Positions 12,288-24,395 of a DNA stretch of 64,000 bases are shown piece after piece. Numbering within the stretch: position 1 is the stretch's first letter; every line of letters starts with the position of its first letter. The notes under the pieces are model-generated. The model was given only the letters and a program-made list of their open reading frames with translations, ran no database searches and was not told where the DNA came from. The stretch spans positions 18,666,047 through 18,730,046 of the forward strand of contig OX467087.1 of assembly GCA_950106755.1 (NCBI GenBank), in the 5' to 3' direction. A program made the position numbers and the translations under genes. Source of the DNA: Climacium dendroides (taxonomy: Eukaryota; Streptophyta; Bryopsida; Hypnales; Climaciaceae).

Positions 12288-12392
12288 GTGACTGCATTGG
12301 AGCTCTCGGTGACTACGATGGAGCTCTCGGTGACTGCGATGGAGCTCACGGTGACTTCGAACGAGCCCTCGGTGACTGAGATGGAGCTCCCA
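12288..12392 (+). repeat. 21-bp coding minisatellite, 5 units (copy 2)
   Basis: Five 21-base units of the type gtgactgcgatggagctctcg, read in the synthase frame as VTALELS, VTTMELS, VTAMELT, VTSNEPS and VTEMELP, followed by a related 21-base spacer (VPVSRVE) before the Met-Ala-Ser-Lys start. Five of the six reading frames through the repeat are free of stops. Confidence 0.85.
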
Positions 12393-13487
12393 GTTCCAGT
12401 TTCCCGAGTCGAGATGGCTTCCAAGGAAGATGACGAGCCTCCACTCTTGCTGTCCATGGTCATTGAAGGCATGCCGCCATTTGTTGAGTCCAAGTATGTG
12501 CCCGAGGTACAGAACTATTTCAAGCAGAACGCGGAGCGGTATGGGGATCTCTCTTCGTGGGACGCGTACTGCCGTCATGGCCTCTACTTTTCCGGATACT
12601 GTTACCCTCGAGTGATCAGCTTGGACCGTCTCGTTGCCTTGTCCACTTACTATGCGTTGTTTTTCTTGTTGGATGACCTCTTTTTTGACAATCCAGATAA
12701 GGATCTCACGGAACCATATGGCATGGACCGCAGTGCTCTGTCGAGCCCTGAGAAGATGCAAGAATATGCGGATCATCTAGCGGCTGTTTTGGGTCAGAAA
12801 AAGTCACCCGGCAGCCCTCCTACCTTGATCGAGACCATGATGTGCGAGGTGGGTCGGGACATCTTGGCTTTGTCGAACCCCGAGTGGTTCGAGGACCTTC
12901 TTCAGTGCATCGATGAATATTTCCGTAGCTCTGTTGCTAGCCACGCTGACATCGTTGCAGGCCACAACTCATGCTTCCAAGACTTGCAGTCTTACATGGA
13001 CATGCGCGGTGGAAACGGGGGTGGGAAGTTTATTCTAATAATGACAGAGTTTGCTTGTGATACCTACGTCCCGACTGTCATGAGATCGGATCCATACATG
13101 CAGAAAGTGACGGTTGCAACAGCCTTATATGTTGCCATCGCAAACGACGTTTTCTCATACCACAAGGAGAGCACACAAGAAGAAAACCCTCGCAATCTGG
13201 TCACGGTGCTGATGGATTCTGAAGGAATGTCTTTCGTCCAGGCGACGCACAAAGCCATAGACTTGGTGAACAAATGTGCGTCTTCCATCTTGGATTTGGA
13301 GGCAGAAGCTTCCAACTCTATTTTGCAGAATCACTCGATCGAAATCAGAGCACTTGTGGCAGGAACTGTGTACTACAATTGCATGTGCGAGCGCTACCGG
13401 CAATCTGATTCCGTTTTTCCGGAGCTGAGAGACGAGAGTACAAGCTGGAAGGCCTTTGTTGAGTCCAGAAGCACTGCGGTCGTCTAA
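12318..13487 (+). CDS. Microbial-type terpene synthase (MTPSL), copy 2, intact
   Basis: Class I terpene cyclase that should ionise an isoprenyl diphosphate (probably farnesyl or geranyl diphosphate) and cyclise it; product unknown. Numbered from the Met at 12414 (357 residues): DDLFFD at 87-92 binds Mg; Arg198 is the pyrophosphate sensor, exactly 46 residues before the NDVFSYHKE metal site at 244-252; Arg327-Tyr328 is the C-terminal pair. The length and this spacing match bacterial and fungal-type synthases. Single exon, with no plastid targeting peptide evident, so probably cytosolic. The first in-frame ATG is 12318, inside the heptad minisatellite (389 residues). The ATG at 12414 (gagATGGCT) has the better plant context and may be the real start. 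Differs from copy 3 by Ser instead of Ile at 172. Only known in plants outside the seed plants, and probably of microbial origin by ancient transfer. Confidence 0.9.
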   Translation: MELSVTAMELTVTSNEPSVTEMELPVPVSRVEMASKEDDEPPLLLSMVIEGMPPFVESKYVPEVQNYFKQNAERYGDLSSWDAYCRHGLYFSGYCYPRVISLDRLVALSTYYALFFLLDDLFFDNPDKDLTEPYGMDRSALSSPEKMQEYADHLAAVLGQKKSPGSPPTLIETMMCEVGRDILALSNPEWFEDLLQCIDEYFRSSVASHADIVAGHNSCFQDLQSYMDMRGGNGGGKFILIMTEFACDTYVPTVMRSDPYMQKVTVATALYVAIANDVFSYHKESTQEENPRNLVTVLMDSEGMSFVQATHKAIDLVNKCASSILDLEAEASNSILQNHSIEIRALVAGTVYYNCMCERYRQSDSVFPELRDESTSWKAFVESRSTAVV

Positions 13488-14631
13488 TTTTCTTTTCACT
13501 TTGGTGGCACAATATATCGAGCTTTTAACTATTTCTGACCTAAGTTTTATGTCCCATACTTAGGGGATTGGTTACTATCAACCCCCAAATGCTATGTAAA
13601 TACGTAGCCCACGTCTTTTGAGACGTACTGTACAGCACTAGTACTAGTAGACAATATGACTGGATATCTTATCACAAATCCAGGAAAGTCTAAGCTTTGT
13701 TGTTTTATGGTAACAGTTTGTTTCTGAAATAAAATGTACAGGTCATTACTATATCTCCTAGTGTTCCATATATAGCTTCCATTGATGAAAATGTTGGCGT
13801 GGATGTTCATTGCATGGGAGAGTATCAAGTTTTCGAAGTAGCAGCTTCCTTCACTCCTCCAATATCTGTCCAGACACATGAGGACTCCCAGATCTAGATT
13901 TGCACCTTTCTGCCTCCATCGTGATCAATTAGCCAGATTTTGTATCGATTTGGTAGAAAATTTGCTGTAACTCAGATCGACAGAAATACTAGTGTACCTA
14001 CCTGAATAGCAAACATACACTGCTGCATCGTTTCGTTTGGAAATGAGGACTCGTCCAAAACCATGCATTGATGACTCCAGCAGATGTGAGCGTGGAATGA
14101 GTAGAACGCGGAGAATTGTTATTAAATTGAAGTATTGAAAGATGCCATTGCATGCTATTGTAAGATGGTCCTTGAGAGATCGAGAGACATAAGTTGAAGT
14201 TCAGGATCGATGCAGAGTTTAATTGATGGGAACGTTTCATTTGGGGATCGTGGCCTTAAGTGTTGAGCCGGATCGAATTGAACACTAGAAAGTGATTTAG
14301 AATCGAGAGCATTGCGCTAGCTGTTGAACATTGGATCCAGGAACAGTAACAATAGTCTATAGCCGCTCAGCACAAATCGCACACTTGTGCTCGAATGCAC
14401 ACTGTGTGCAGAGGTCGTCTTGGAGTTTCAGGCTGCGTTTTCCGCCTTCAGATGCGAGAGTCGATTGTTGAGTTCAGAAACGCGACCTCATGTCATCGTT
14501 TGTTGTATCCATGACCGACACTTTCCTATGGCTGCGTACTAAGCTCCAAGCTGGTGATCTGCTGAGATTTTGAGGAGGAAGCGCCGGTGAGCAAAAGCTC
14601 AGGTAGAAATGAAGTGGTTAGAAATATCACG
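13488..14631 (+). other. 3' flank of copy 2
   Basis: AATAAA at 13728-13733, about 240 bases after the stop, is a plausible polyadenylation signal. A small hairpin acgtct/agacgt lies near 13611-13627. Compared with copy 1, 27 bases are absent near 13775. No gene seen. Confidence 0.45.
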
Positions 14632-16160
14632 ATGATGGAGCTCAACGCTAAAGCAGAAGTGTGCAAGTCTGTAAAGAACACGTTCAGGGCTAGTGCGTGC
14701 TCAACCGTAGTACCCACAGCTGGAGAAAACTGTGACTGGCCGGTGAACATGTATGCTCTTTCCTCTCATGGTCATCATATACTCCGACGCATCGCTACAG
14801 GTGAGAAGATGTTGACGTAGTCTTGAATTTTTACGGAGATTGGAGTTCGTGGAGGGTAGTCATTTCGTCTCTATCTTTGATAGATCGGCATCCCTATTGC
14901 CGAATGCATTGCGACGAGTCTTGCCATGAATGCAGAAACCCCTACTGCTTGAAATGAATGCAGATTGAATCAATTTTGAGTTTGAATGTGTGTTACGTTG
15001 GACAGTGTGCTGGGGGGTCGCTCGCTTAATTGATGCTGATTAGCCTGTAATGTGACAATCGTACCCAGCGTCGTCCGGAGAGATGGGTCCCGGAGATGGC
15101 AACGATATCTACTATCAACATTGGTGTGGTGTGGAGGACTTCCTGGAACCTAATTCTCCAGAGGAAGCTCCCAACGGCAGCTCGCAGCGACCCCCGCGAA
15201 GGTCTGGCCGCTCCGTGCACTTCAGCATGCCAGCTGCGCCCACCAAAGCATCCCCGCGTCACACGGTTCAAATCAACAAGACAGCCCCTGCCCCCAGCGC
15301 AAGTAACGGAAATGGACCTGTGCGTGATTCAAGCGTAGTATTTTCCTCGATTGCGAACAGGGGGAAATAGTGTCCGGGGAGCAAATAAGCAAATATTGTC
15401 CGGCCGCTGCATCTTGACGTCAGCCCCTCCGAAGCGTTTTCTCGCCAAGTATGTTCTTGCCAACTTGAAGCCCTAATTTCCAATATCCTTTTCTTGCTTG
15501 AGTTTCTGTCCTTGGAGTTTGCCGGCCCGTACATGAGCAAAATTGATTTTCGACGTCGCTTGTTTCCCAAGGTTTCTTTGATATGAGGAAACTTTGCAAT
15601 CGAATGGAAAGAATCCGTTCTGTGGAGTGTGATACATGACTGTCGTCAGCTGCTGTATCTGCAGGCATCACCTGTACGTGGACAGAAGCAAAGACCGAGT
15701 ACGGCAAGGATCCAGTTGCGAGAGGCCATCGGAGGGAGGTGAAGATACCGTTATCCTGCGACACAGTTCGAGCTTGTGAGCTTCGTGAAAATTCGGGGGA
15801 AGAGTTTGAAGCCGCGTGTACCCCTCTCCCTCAGAGGGTTTTTCTCTTTCACGCAGTAGCCCAGACCCGCTGCACATTCCGTCGCGTCAGGACAGTTTGG
15901 GATTGGCATGCGGGATACAGTAGGAGTGAAAGTTTGAGCAAGACAGAGGAGCTGATTTTTCCCCTTGAAAGCACGTCATGCTGGAGAATTTGGGGCCTTT
16001 GAGACCTTCCCCAGTGAACCCTGCAGATTTTTCTGAACTCGAGGATGGATCCATCAGCGATGGTGATCAGGAAAAGTCAGAGCATGCACCTGCAAGCTGC
16101 GCACGTAGCATTGAAAACATAGATGCCTTGAAAAGTCCGAAAGTTGTGATAAGGAGATAA
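14632..16160 (+). pseudogene. GC-rich island, possible gene relic (unit B)
   Basis: Same three open segments as in unit A: 14632-14800 with a 5' splice site, 15069-15370 after an acceptor, and 15978-16160. No differences that change these segments were noticed against unit A. No recognised domain; a real gene is doubtful. Confidence 0.3.
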
Positions 16161-19100
16161 CGATTTGAAAGGAGGTGAATCGACGTTGGACGAAGGGCCT
16201 CCTCAGATGCTTGACTGTTGGGCAAAGTGCAACAAGAGGTGCTACAGGAAGAAATGCCAATTACACTTTCTTGTGGTGGGTGGTGGGGGGAGAGATACGA
16301 TAAAAGGCTTCCTGTCATGTGTTCGTTGGGAGCTACAGTGACCGAGTTTGGTTGGAATTGTCCTTGCAAGTGGGTGGAGGAGAAATCGAGGAAGAATTCC
16401 CATGCATTGATTCCCTCAAGATTGTCCAATTTTGACCAATAGGGTTGTCCAGTGAGATGGGTTGAAAATGGAGCTCCTCCTTTTCAAGTTGCTCATTTCA
16501 ACTAGACAATTCAGTTGTTTGTCTCATTACTTGAATGGGACGGAGCTTTGGATCAATATGCAAGCTTGGCCAAAGGTGAGGTTGAATATGGAATTTTCAA
16601 GTAGCTCTCTTCTAGGATATTTCCTTACGCTAAAGTTCGTTGAAAAGTGATGAAGTAATAGTAAGGTAGACAAGCCTATCACCAGGCACCATCATTAACA
16701 ATCTTAATATCTTAGGTCCAATACCAAGAGGGACACAAATATATTTTTCAGAGGTGTGCACATATTTTAAAAATCAAATCCAAGTGGAATTATAATTTTT
16801 TGATGAAAATTGTAATTTTTGGAAATTTTTGAAGTGGTGTGCCCTAAAATTACAAAATTACTCAAAGTGGAGTGACAAATGTCCTATAAACAACCTATAA
16901 CCACCTTTCCATGTATTCAATGGTACTAAAGTAGTCACCATTAAAGGATTGACATGATTATCTCTTATTGGCATTGATGCATTAATTTTTTTTAGAAAAT
17001 GAACAAATTTAGATGAATTTTAATTGGGGCAAAATTGGAGTAAAAAATAAGATGACGAAATTAGGCTTCTGACTAGCGGAAATGGACTGGTCTACCTTAG
17101 ATGTTGTCACAACTTGTTCTCTCTATTTTAAATCTTCAAAGAATAGGGACATAGCACCCTTTTGTAGTAAGGCTTGTGGAGGGTCCAATCTTTGAAGATT
17201 GAATATAAAGATTATTCTTTTTTGGAAGTGAAAAATGGGCATTAAAAACATTTCATATGTAAGGTTTTCAAGGGACAAAATGGATTTTGGGCAAGCTTCT
17301 ATGGTTTCAATATTTATTGTAACTTTCTAAATCTTTTTAAGAAGATAAGAAATTACATTAGCTTTCTAAGAATATAATTTTTATTTCAATTAGAGCCTAG
17401 GAACAAAAGTAATGGAACAAAAAACCCTTTTTTTTGTTTGACAGGTAGAAAAAAATCCTTCAAAAAACTCAAAGTAAAAAAATTTAAAAATTTGTTCTAT
17501 ATAGATTATATTTTAATGTACTATACATGGCAAGCTTTGATTCATTCCATTTGGATTTGTTATGAAAAAGTTGTGAACAATCTTTTTTTTTGACAATTAG
17601 AGCATCTTTTTCAAAAAATTACTTAAAGAATTCATTCTTGACGTCAATTTTATCGATTTTAATAAAAAAATTTCACAAGGTTAAGATGTTTTGCTAGAAC
17701 AATATCATCGTTGAAATTAGTGTATTTCAATTCCATCTTAGAACTATTAACAGTTTAGGTTTTCCATCAATTTGGAACCTACTTCTACTTAACAAATTAT
17801 ATAAGGAAAGAAATTTAAGTGTGTTTTTCTTAAAAAAATTCCTAGAATCTCAATTCAATTTTTTATCATATAAAATTATAAATTCAAAATCAATTGAGCA
17901 AAAATTATCAGTTAAAAAGGATTAAAGCAAAATGATGTAGTTGAGGAAGGTTGAAAAATATTTGTTTTTTTTACTTTAAGCACAATTATCTTGCAATCTA
18001 CGTGGTCAAAGTTTGTAAAATTTTTGCCATACATTCTTATACTAATTCAGTACAAGATTCTATGGTTAGATATGGAAAAAAAAACTTTAAAAAAAATCTT
18101 TTTGCTCATTGCTATAGAAATAGTAGTTTTGAGTGGTTTTTGATGGAGAAGAGGCCCTTGGGACTTTAGGGGTTAAGAGTCCTTTGATCAAATATCAATG
18201 TCATTTAACCCTTTGCCTTCAAAAAAATAATTTTTATGGACCAAGGAATTACTTCAATGATATTTGTGGAAATAGAGGTTGAAGATGTCATTTTTATATT
18301 GAAATCCACGATGAATCCTCAACGGGTGTGGGATAATTTGAAAATGAGAGTTGACCGCTCATTCTCAAAATATTACAAATTATGTATGATGTAGAGTTTC
18401 AGATCTCATTTAGTCATAGTAGAATAACTTTATTTTAAAAACTTTGAACTAAAAAAAGTTGGAAAATCTATCTAAGTTTCTTCTTCAAAAATGCGTTTGA
18501 TATTTCTAGCCTCCAATTAAAAGTTAAAAATAAAATTTAGAGAGGATGTTTGAAAACATCAAAAAATGCCCTTTCCAACCCTTCTTTGAAATTTGTTCAT
18601 AACTTTGATTGGAGGCTAGAAATCTCAAACGGATTTTTGGAGAGGAAACTTAGATAGATTTCCCATCCTTTTTCAATTCAAAGCTCTTAAGAAAAAGTTA
18701 TTCTACCATGACTAAATGAGGTTTAAAACTCTACTCTAAATAAACTTCCTACTTTAATTTGATTTAACTATGAGCGCCAAAGCTCTTACTAATTTTAATT
18801 TACGTATCCCACATTGTTTGTTTCACCTTCTACCACCCCTTTTATCTATAAGTAAAGAGCTTATCTAAACTTCAAAAGGGCCAAGGAGCCCATTTTGGAC
18901 TTTTAGAGAACTTAGGCAAGCTCTATTGACTTCATAATTTGGAAATTTTGCATGAATTTTTTAGAATGGATACTTCTCATTATAATCTATGAGTGAAGCT
19001 TTGTTTCATGCCATTGTGATAAATATTGCAAAAATTGGAGGGGGGGAGGTTGATTTCAATGTTCCACTGGGCAATAAAAAATATATTTTAGAAAAATATT

Positions 19101-20544
19101 AATTATTTTCTTATAATAATATAGATTGATACCTATTCAAAAAAATTGAATCACTAAATTACAAATAATGAAGCAAAAGTTATGAAATTTTTTAATTTGT
19201 AGGCAATGAAGGTAGAAAAAATATATGAAGTCATTTTTGCTTTCAATTTTAAAAAATTTCTAAATAAAATTAAAAATGAAGGATATTAATTTATTACTAG
19301 AACATTATCACCATTGGGAATAGCAATTCTCAAATTTTTCCAAAAGTTATTAGCATATTAGTTATATCTTTCATTCTAGAATACCTTTTACTTTACAATT
19401 AAAAAAAATGAATATCAAATTTTTTTTGGTTACATTTCTTAATATATATTTCCAAACCATTTTCCAACTTGATTGACTAAACACACAAGTTATAGGTCAT
19501 ACTTGTTTTTTTCTAGAAATATTGAAAGACAAAACTTCACCTTTTGGAAGGACTGTAAAGCTTATATTTTGAAGTTTAGGCACAATAAACTTGCAATTGG
19601 TGGGGATATTCACTCAAAATTTTGGAACAATATACTTGAATAAGTTAACCTGAAGATCCTATGCTTGGTTTTGTTAAAAAATAAATATTGATGAAGATTT
19701 TGACCTTGCTTTGGGATCAAGTATTGTGAAGCGATTTTGGGCCTCTAAACGAGATGGTCTTTTAAAGATTAAATAAACAACTTTCTAATCATGGGTCACT
19801 TTTTCAATGAAGTGTAGTAATATAAATGTTGAGGTTTTTAATTTCAATGAACTATATGATGTTTTGATGAAATTTTTATTTGAAATTTGAGTGTTTTATT
19901 GTTATTGACTCAATTTGGAGTTGCGACTTGCGACCAAGGTACCCACTTCTACAATTCATTTTTGTGATCCATTTTGATGTGTATATTTGTAATTATTGAT
20001 TTGAAATTGTGTGGATGAAATGATGTGAAAGGGATGAAATGGTGTGAAATGTTCTTCATCATTCTTTTTGGGGGAAGCAATATCATTGACTACTACTACT
20101 AAATGTTATGAGCTTGGATGGATTGCATATCTAATATCCTAAGAAGAATGCACTAAGAAGAATGCACAATTCATGTCTTCATAAGTTTGCATGCTATTTG
20201 TTGTATATGTACATGACACATTGGGGAAAACAATTCAATTTTGACAAAAGTTAGCCAAAGGAAAAATCAAAGAAACAACACCATTTGGATGGAGATAATG
20301 TAGTATTTTGTTTTAGGAGTTGATTGGCTATTAGGGGAAGATAAACTCCTTGAATCAATTTTCAATAAGTTTTCATAGAAAAAAAATGGAATTGGCATCT
20401 AATCCAAGTCATTTCATGTTTTTCGGACCTTTGTGGAATTAGTTATAAATTTTGAAGTTGATAGAGAAGTAGGTGGATAGAAATACTTGATGGATGGAGT
20501 GCATTGTAGGTAGATGACATGGTGAGGTGGAGGTCCCATATAAT
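16161..20544. other. AT-rich flank of unit B, no gene seen
   Basis: Copy of 6400-10780 at the 9764-base offset, including the dispersed repeat modules near 17300-18180 and 19300-19780. Confidence 0.6.
18392..18734. repeat. 343-bp foldback element (unit B)
   Basis: Same long inverted repeat as 8628-8970, carried along by the tandem duplication. Confidence 0.7.
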
Positions 20545-21149
20545 CCTGGGGGTGCACTACAAAGGAAGTTCATGGGTGAGGAACGACCAAACCCTAACTA
20601 CCCATTTTTATTTTTTTTAATTACTTTCTAATAAACTATAATTTCAATCTACAATTTTGAGCTTTGTTTAACAATGTCTATAGGTTTCTATTGCCAAAAA
20701 TTTCAATCCTAAATAACATGTGATACATTGTCTGGAAAGGATTGAAAAATGAATTAAAATGGCATGTTTTTCAACTAAAATATTTATAAAGATCACATAA
20801 AAGATGATTATTGTATCAATATTCAACCAAAATAAACTTTCAGTAGAAAGCTATTTCATAGAATTTTTTTTCATTTTTCAAAATTTTTTTCTTACATAAT
20901 ATAGGGGTGTGAAAGTTATTTTTAGCTTTACAGTGTATCTTTTTCCCTCTAAAATTTGTAACTAATTATTATTAACATTAAAAAATACCAATAATTCAAA
21001 ACATAAACTTTCAAAACATAAACTTTCAAAGTAGGAAAATCTATTCTTATTTTTTTATAGAAAAAAATAAAATTTTAGGATTTAATATAGGGGTCCTAGG
21101 ATTTGGTCACTCTTCACCCTTGAACTTCCTTTGTAGTGCAGCCCCCAAA
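20545..21149. mobile_element. MITE-1, 605 bp, hAT-like (unit B)
   Basis: Same element and same 8-bp flanks as at 10781-11385 (duplications at 20537-20544 and 21150-21157). It was duplicated with the unit, not inserted twice. Confidence 0.8.
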
Positions 21150-21374
21150 CATGTAATGGAATATAGTAGGGAGCATATTAGGAATGCAGGGGAATATATT
21201 AGGTTCCTTTCTTTTCCATTGCCCACTAGACTTTGGCTCTTTGTGGTCTTTTAAATTCAGTTAAGTACAAGATCCTACGATTAGATTTTCTTAATTTTTG
21301 ATTTTTTTAGGTGAATACAACAAAAAGTGGTAGTTTTGAGTGGTTTTTGACCAAAGAAACATCCTTGAGGCTTT

Positions 21375-21754
21375 AGGGATTAAACAAAAGGGAAAATAAA
21401 GGACAAAGCCATTAAACAAAATTAAAACATGTTTTCTAAACATAAAGGGAATCAAACAATGGAGTCAACAAACAAATTAAAACACGTTATCATAAACAAA
21501 AAGGGGATCAAAGGTTAGAACCATTGAACAAACTAAAACATGCTTTTTTTAATGGAAGGGGAATCAAAAACAAAGCCATTAAATAAACTAAAACATGTCC
21601 TTTTAGACAGAAGATGCCAAATGATAGTGCCAACAAACAAATTGAAACACGTTATCTTAAACAAAAGGGGAATCATAAGACAAAACCACTAAACAAATAT
21701 AAAAAATACGATTGTTTAAACAGAAGGGGAATCAAAACAGAAAGAACAGAAGGG
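21375..21754 (+). repeat. Upstream ~60-bp minisatellite (before copy 3)
   Basis: Same degenerate repeat block as 11611-11990, at the unit offset. Confidence 0.7.
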
Positions 21755-21863
21755 GGATTGTTGACTCTGTCGTTTGGGTACCGTGTTGATCCGTTTAAGC
21801 CCAATGTTAGAATGCTTGAAAGAAGCGATGACGCTCTCAGATCGCCATCCGTTTTGGAAAACG

Positions 21864-21981
21864 TCAAACTCCTTAACACGTGCCACATAAAATAAAGGAG
21901 AAAGAAAATTAGTTTCGCCTCTTTCGTAAGCGGGCAGATACTCTGTCCTTTTAACGAACCCACCGCAACGGAATGCTTTAA
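21864..21981 (+). promoter_or_regulatory. Candidate promoter of copy 3 with G-box
   Basis: G-box CACGTG at 21877-21882, TATA-like cataaaataaagg just downstream, and the minimal upstream ORF ATG-CTT-TAA at 21973-21981. No difference from the copy 2 promoter was noticed, so both genes should respond to the same signals. Confidence 0.45.
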
Positions 21982-22051
21982 AACCGTTAAGAGGAGAACC
22001 GCCATCACGTACAAACCATCTGGAAGTACAAGAGCTTCGAGAGCCTCATTG

Positions 22052-22156
22052 GTGACTGCATTGGAGCTCTCGGTGACTACGATGGAGCTCTCGGTGACTG
22101 CGATGGAGCTCACGGTGACTTCGAACGAGCCCTCGGTGACTGAGATGGAGCTCCCA
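22052..22156 (+). repeat. 21-bp coding minisatellite, 5 units (copy 3)
   Basis: Five heptad-coding units in the same order as in copy 2. Confidence 0.85.
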
Positions 22157-23251
22157 GTTCCAGTTTCCCGAGTCGAGATGGCTTCCAAGGAAGATGACGA
22201 GCCTCCACTCTTGCTGTCCATGGTCATTGAAGGCATGCCGCCATTTGTTGAGTCCAAGTATGTGCCCGAGGTACAGAACTATTTCAAGCAGAACGCGGAG
22301 CGGTATGGGGATCTCTCTTCGTGGGACGCGTACTGCCGTCATGGCCTCTACTTTTCCGGATACTGTTACCCTCGAGTGATCAGCTTGGACCGTCTCGTTG
22401 CCTTGTCCACTTACTATGCGTTGTTTTTCTTGTTGGATGACCTCTTTTTTGACAATCCAGATAAGGATCTCACGGAACCATATGGCATGGACCGCAGTGC
22501 TCTGTCGAGCCCTGAGAAGATGCAAGAATATGCGGATCATCTAGCGGCTGTTTTGGGTCAGAAAAAGTCACCCGGCAGCCCTCCTACCTTGATCGAGACC
22601 ATGATGTGCGAGGTGGGTCGGGACATCTTGGCTTTGTCGAACCCCGAGTGGTTCGAGGACCTTCTTCAGTGCATCGATGAATATTTCCGTATCTCTGTTG
22701 CTAGCCATGCTGACATCGTTGCAGGCCACAACTCATGCTTCCAAGACTTGCAGTCTTACATGGACATGCGCGGTGGAAACGGGGGTGGGAAGTTTATTCT
22801 AATAATGACAGAGTTTGCTTGTGATACCTACGTCCCGACTGTCATGAGATCGGATCCATACATGCAGAAAGTGACGGTTGCAACAGCCTTATATGTTGCC
22901 ATCGCAAACGACGTTTTCTCATACCACAAGGAGAGCACACAAGAAGAAAACCCTCGCAATCTGGTCACGGTGCTGATGGATTCTGAAGGAATGTCTTTCG
23001 TCCAGGCGACGCACAAAGCCATAGACTTGGTGAACAAATGTGCGTCTTCCATCTTGGATTTGGAGGCAGAAGCTTCCAACTCTATTTTGCAGAATCACTC
23101 GATCGAAATCAGAGCACTTGTGGCAGGAACTGTGTACTACAATTGCATGTGCGAGCGCTACCGGCAATCTGATTCCGTTTTTCCGGAGCTGAGAGACGAG
23201 AGTACAAGCTGGAAGGCCTTTGTTGAGTCCAGAAGCACTGCGGTCGTCTAA
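22082..23251 (+). CDS. Microbial-type terpene synthase (MTPSL), copy 3, intact
   Basis: Near-identical to copy 2, with the same catalytic set: DDLFFD, sensor Arg in YMDMRGG, NDVFSYHKE and the Arg-Tyr pair. First in-frame ATG at 22082 (389 residues); better-context ATG at 22178 (357 residues). The one amino-acid difference from copy 2 is Ile172 for Ser172. It comes from a short tract (about 22688-22710) that matches copy 1 instead, as expected of gene conversion. Expected role: cyclisation of a prenyl diphosphate in the cytosol; the product cannot be predicted. Confidence 0.9.
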   Translation: MELSVTAMELTVTSNEPSVTEMELPVPVSRVEMASKEDDEPPLLLSMVIEGMPPFVESKYVPEVQNYFKQNAERYGDLSSWDAYCRHGLYFSGYCYPRVISLDRLVALSTYYALFFLLDDLFFDNPDKDLTEPYGMDRSALSSPEKMQEYADHLAAVLGQKKSPGSPPTLIETMMCEVGRDILALSNPEWFEDLLQCIDEYFRISVASHADIVAGHNSCFQDLQSYMDMRGGNGGGKFILIMTEFACDTYVPTVMRSDPYMQKVTVATALYVAIANDVFSYHKESTQEENPRNLVTVLMDSEGMSFVQATHKAIDLVNKCASSILDLEAEASNSILQNHSIEIRALVAGTVYYNCMCERYRQSDSVFPELRDESTSWKAFVESRSTAVV

Positions 23252-24395
23252 TTTTCTTTTCACTTTGGTGGCACAATATATCGAGCTTTTAACTATTTCT
23301 GACCTAAGTTTTATGTCCCATACTTAGGGGATTGGTTACTATCAACCCCCAAATGCTATGTAAATACGTAGCCCACGTCTTTTGAGACGTACTGTACAGC
23401 ACTAGTACTAGTAGACAATATGACTGGATATCTTATCACAAATCCAGGAAAGTCTAAGCTTTGTTGTTTTATGGTAACAGTTTGTTTCTGAAATAAAATG
23501 TACAGGTCATTACTATATCTCCTAGTGTTCCATATATAGCTTCCATTGATGAAAATGTTGGCGTGGATGTTCATTGCATGGGAGAGTATCAAGTTTTCGA
23601 AGTAGCAGCTTCCTTCACTCCTCCAATATCTGTCCAGACACATGAGGACTCCCAGATCTAGATTTGCACCTTTCTGCCTCCATCGTGATCAATTAGCCAG
23701 ATTTTGTATCGATTTGGTAGAAAATTTGCTGTAACTCAGATCGACAGAAATACTAGTGTACCTACCTGAATAGCAAACATACACTGCTGCATCGTTTCGT
23801 TTGGAAATGAGGACTCGTCCAAAACCATGCATTGATGACTCCAGCAGATGTGAGCGTGGAATGAGTAGAACGCGGAGAATTGTTATTAAATTGAAGTATT
23901 GAAAGATGCCATTGCATGCTATTGTAAGATGGTCCTTGAGAGATCGAGAGACATAAGTTGAAGTTCAGGATCGATGCAGAGTTTAATTGATGGGAACGTT
24001 TCATTTGGGGATCGTGGCCTTAAGTGTTGAGCCGGATCGAATTGAACACTAGAAAGTGATTTAGAATCGAGAGCATTGCGCTAGCTGTTGAACATTGGAT
24101 CCAGGAACAGTAACAATAGTCTATAGCCGCTCAGCACAAATCGCACACTTGTGCTCGAATGCACACTGTGTGCAGAGGTCGTCTTGGAGTTTCAGGCTGC
24201 GTTTTCCGCCTTCAGATGCGAGAGTCGATTGTTGAGTTCAGAAACGCGACCTCATGTCATCGTTTGTTGTATCCATGACCGACACTTTCCTATGGCTGCG
24301 TACTAAGCTCCAAGCTGGTGATCTGCTGAGATTTTGAGGAGGAAGCGCCGGTGAGCAAAAGCTCAGGTAGAAATGAAGTGGTTAGAAATATCACG
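23252..24395 (+). other. 3' flank of copy 3
   Basis: Same as the copy 2 flank; AATAAA at 23492-23497. No gene seen. Confidence 0.45.

Larger units (their letters stand above)
2634..12424 (+). repeat. Tandem unit A (~9.79 kb)
   Basis: First full unit of the direct tandem array: copy 1 gene body, GC-rich island, AT-rich transposon-filled flank, then the promoter and first codons for copy 2. From about 4000 on it lines up with unit B at a constant offset of 9764 bases with almost no differences. Before that, the copy 1 gene and its 3' flank differ by several substitutions, a 1-base deletion and 27 extra bases near 3990. Confidence 0.9.
12425..22188 (+). repeat. Tandem unit B (9764 bp)
   Basis: Second full unit: copy 2 gene body, GC island, AT-rich flank, MITE-1 and the promoter for copy 3. 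Its flank matches unit A, and its gene end matches unit C, almost base for base with a fixed 9764-base offset. This implies very recent unequal exchange or tandem duplication. Confidence 0.93.

Noticed and set aside
11909..12493. 194-residue minus-strand frame over the copy 2 promoter and leader
   Set aside because: Its Ser/Val-rich part is the 21-bp repeat read backwards, and the rest is promoter sequence. Not a gene.
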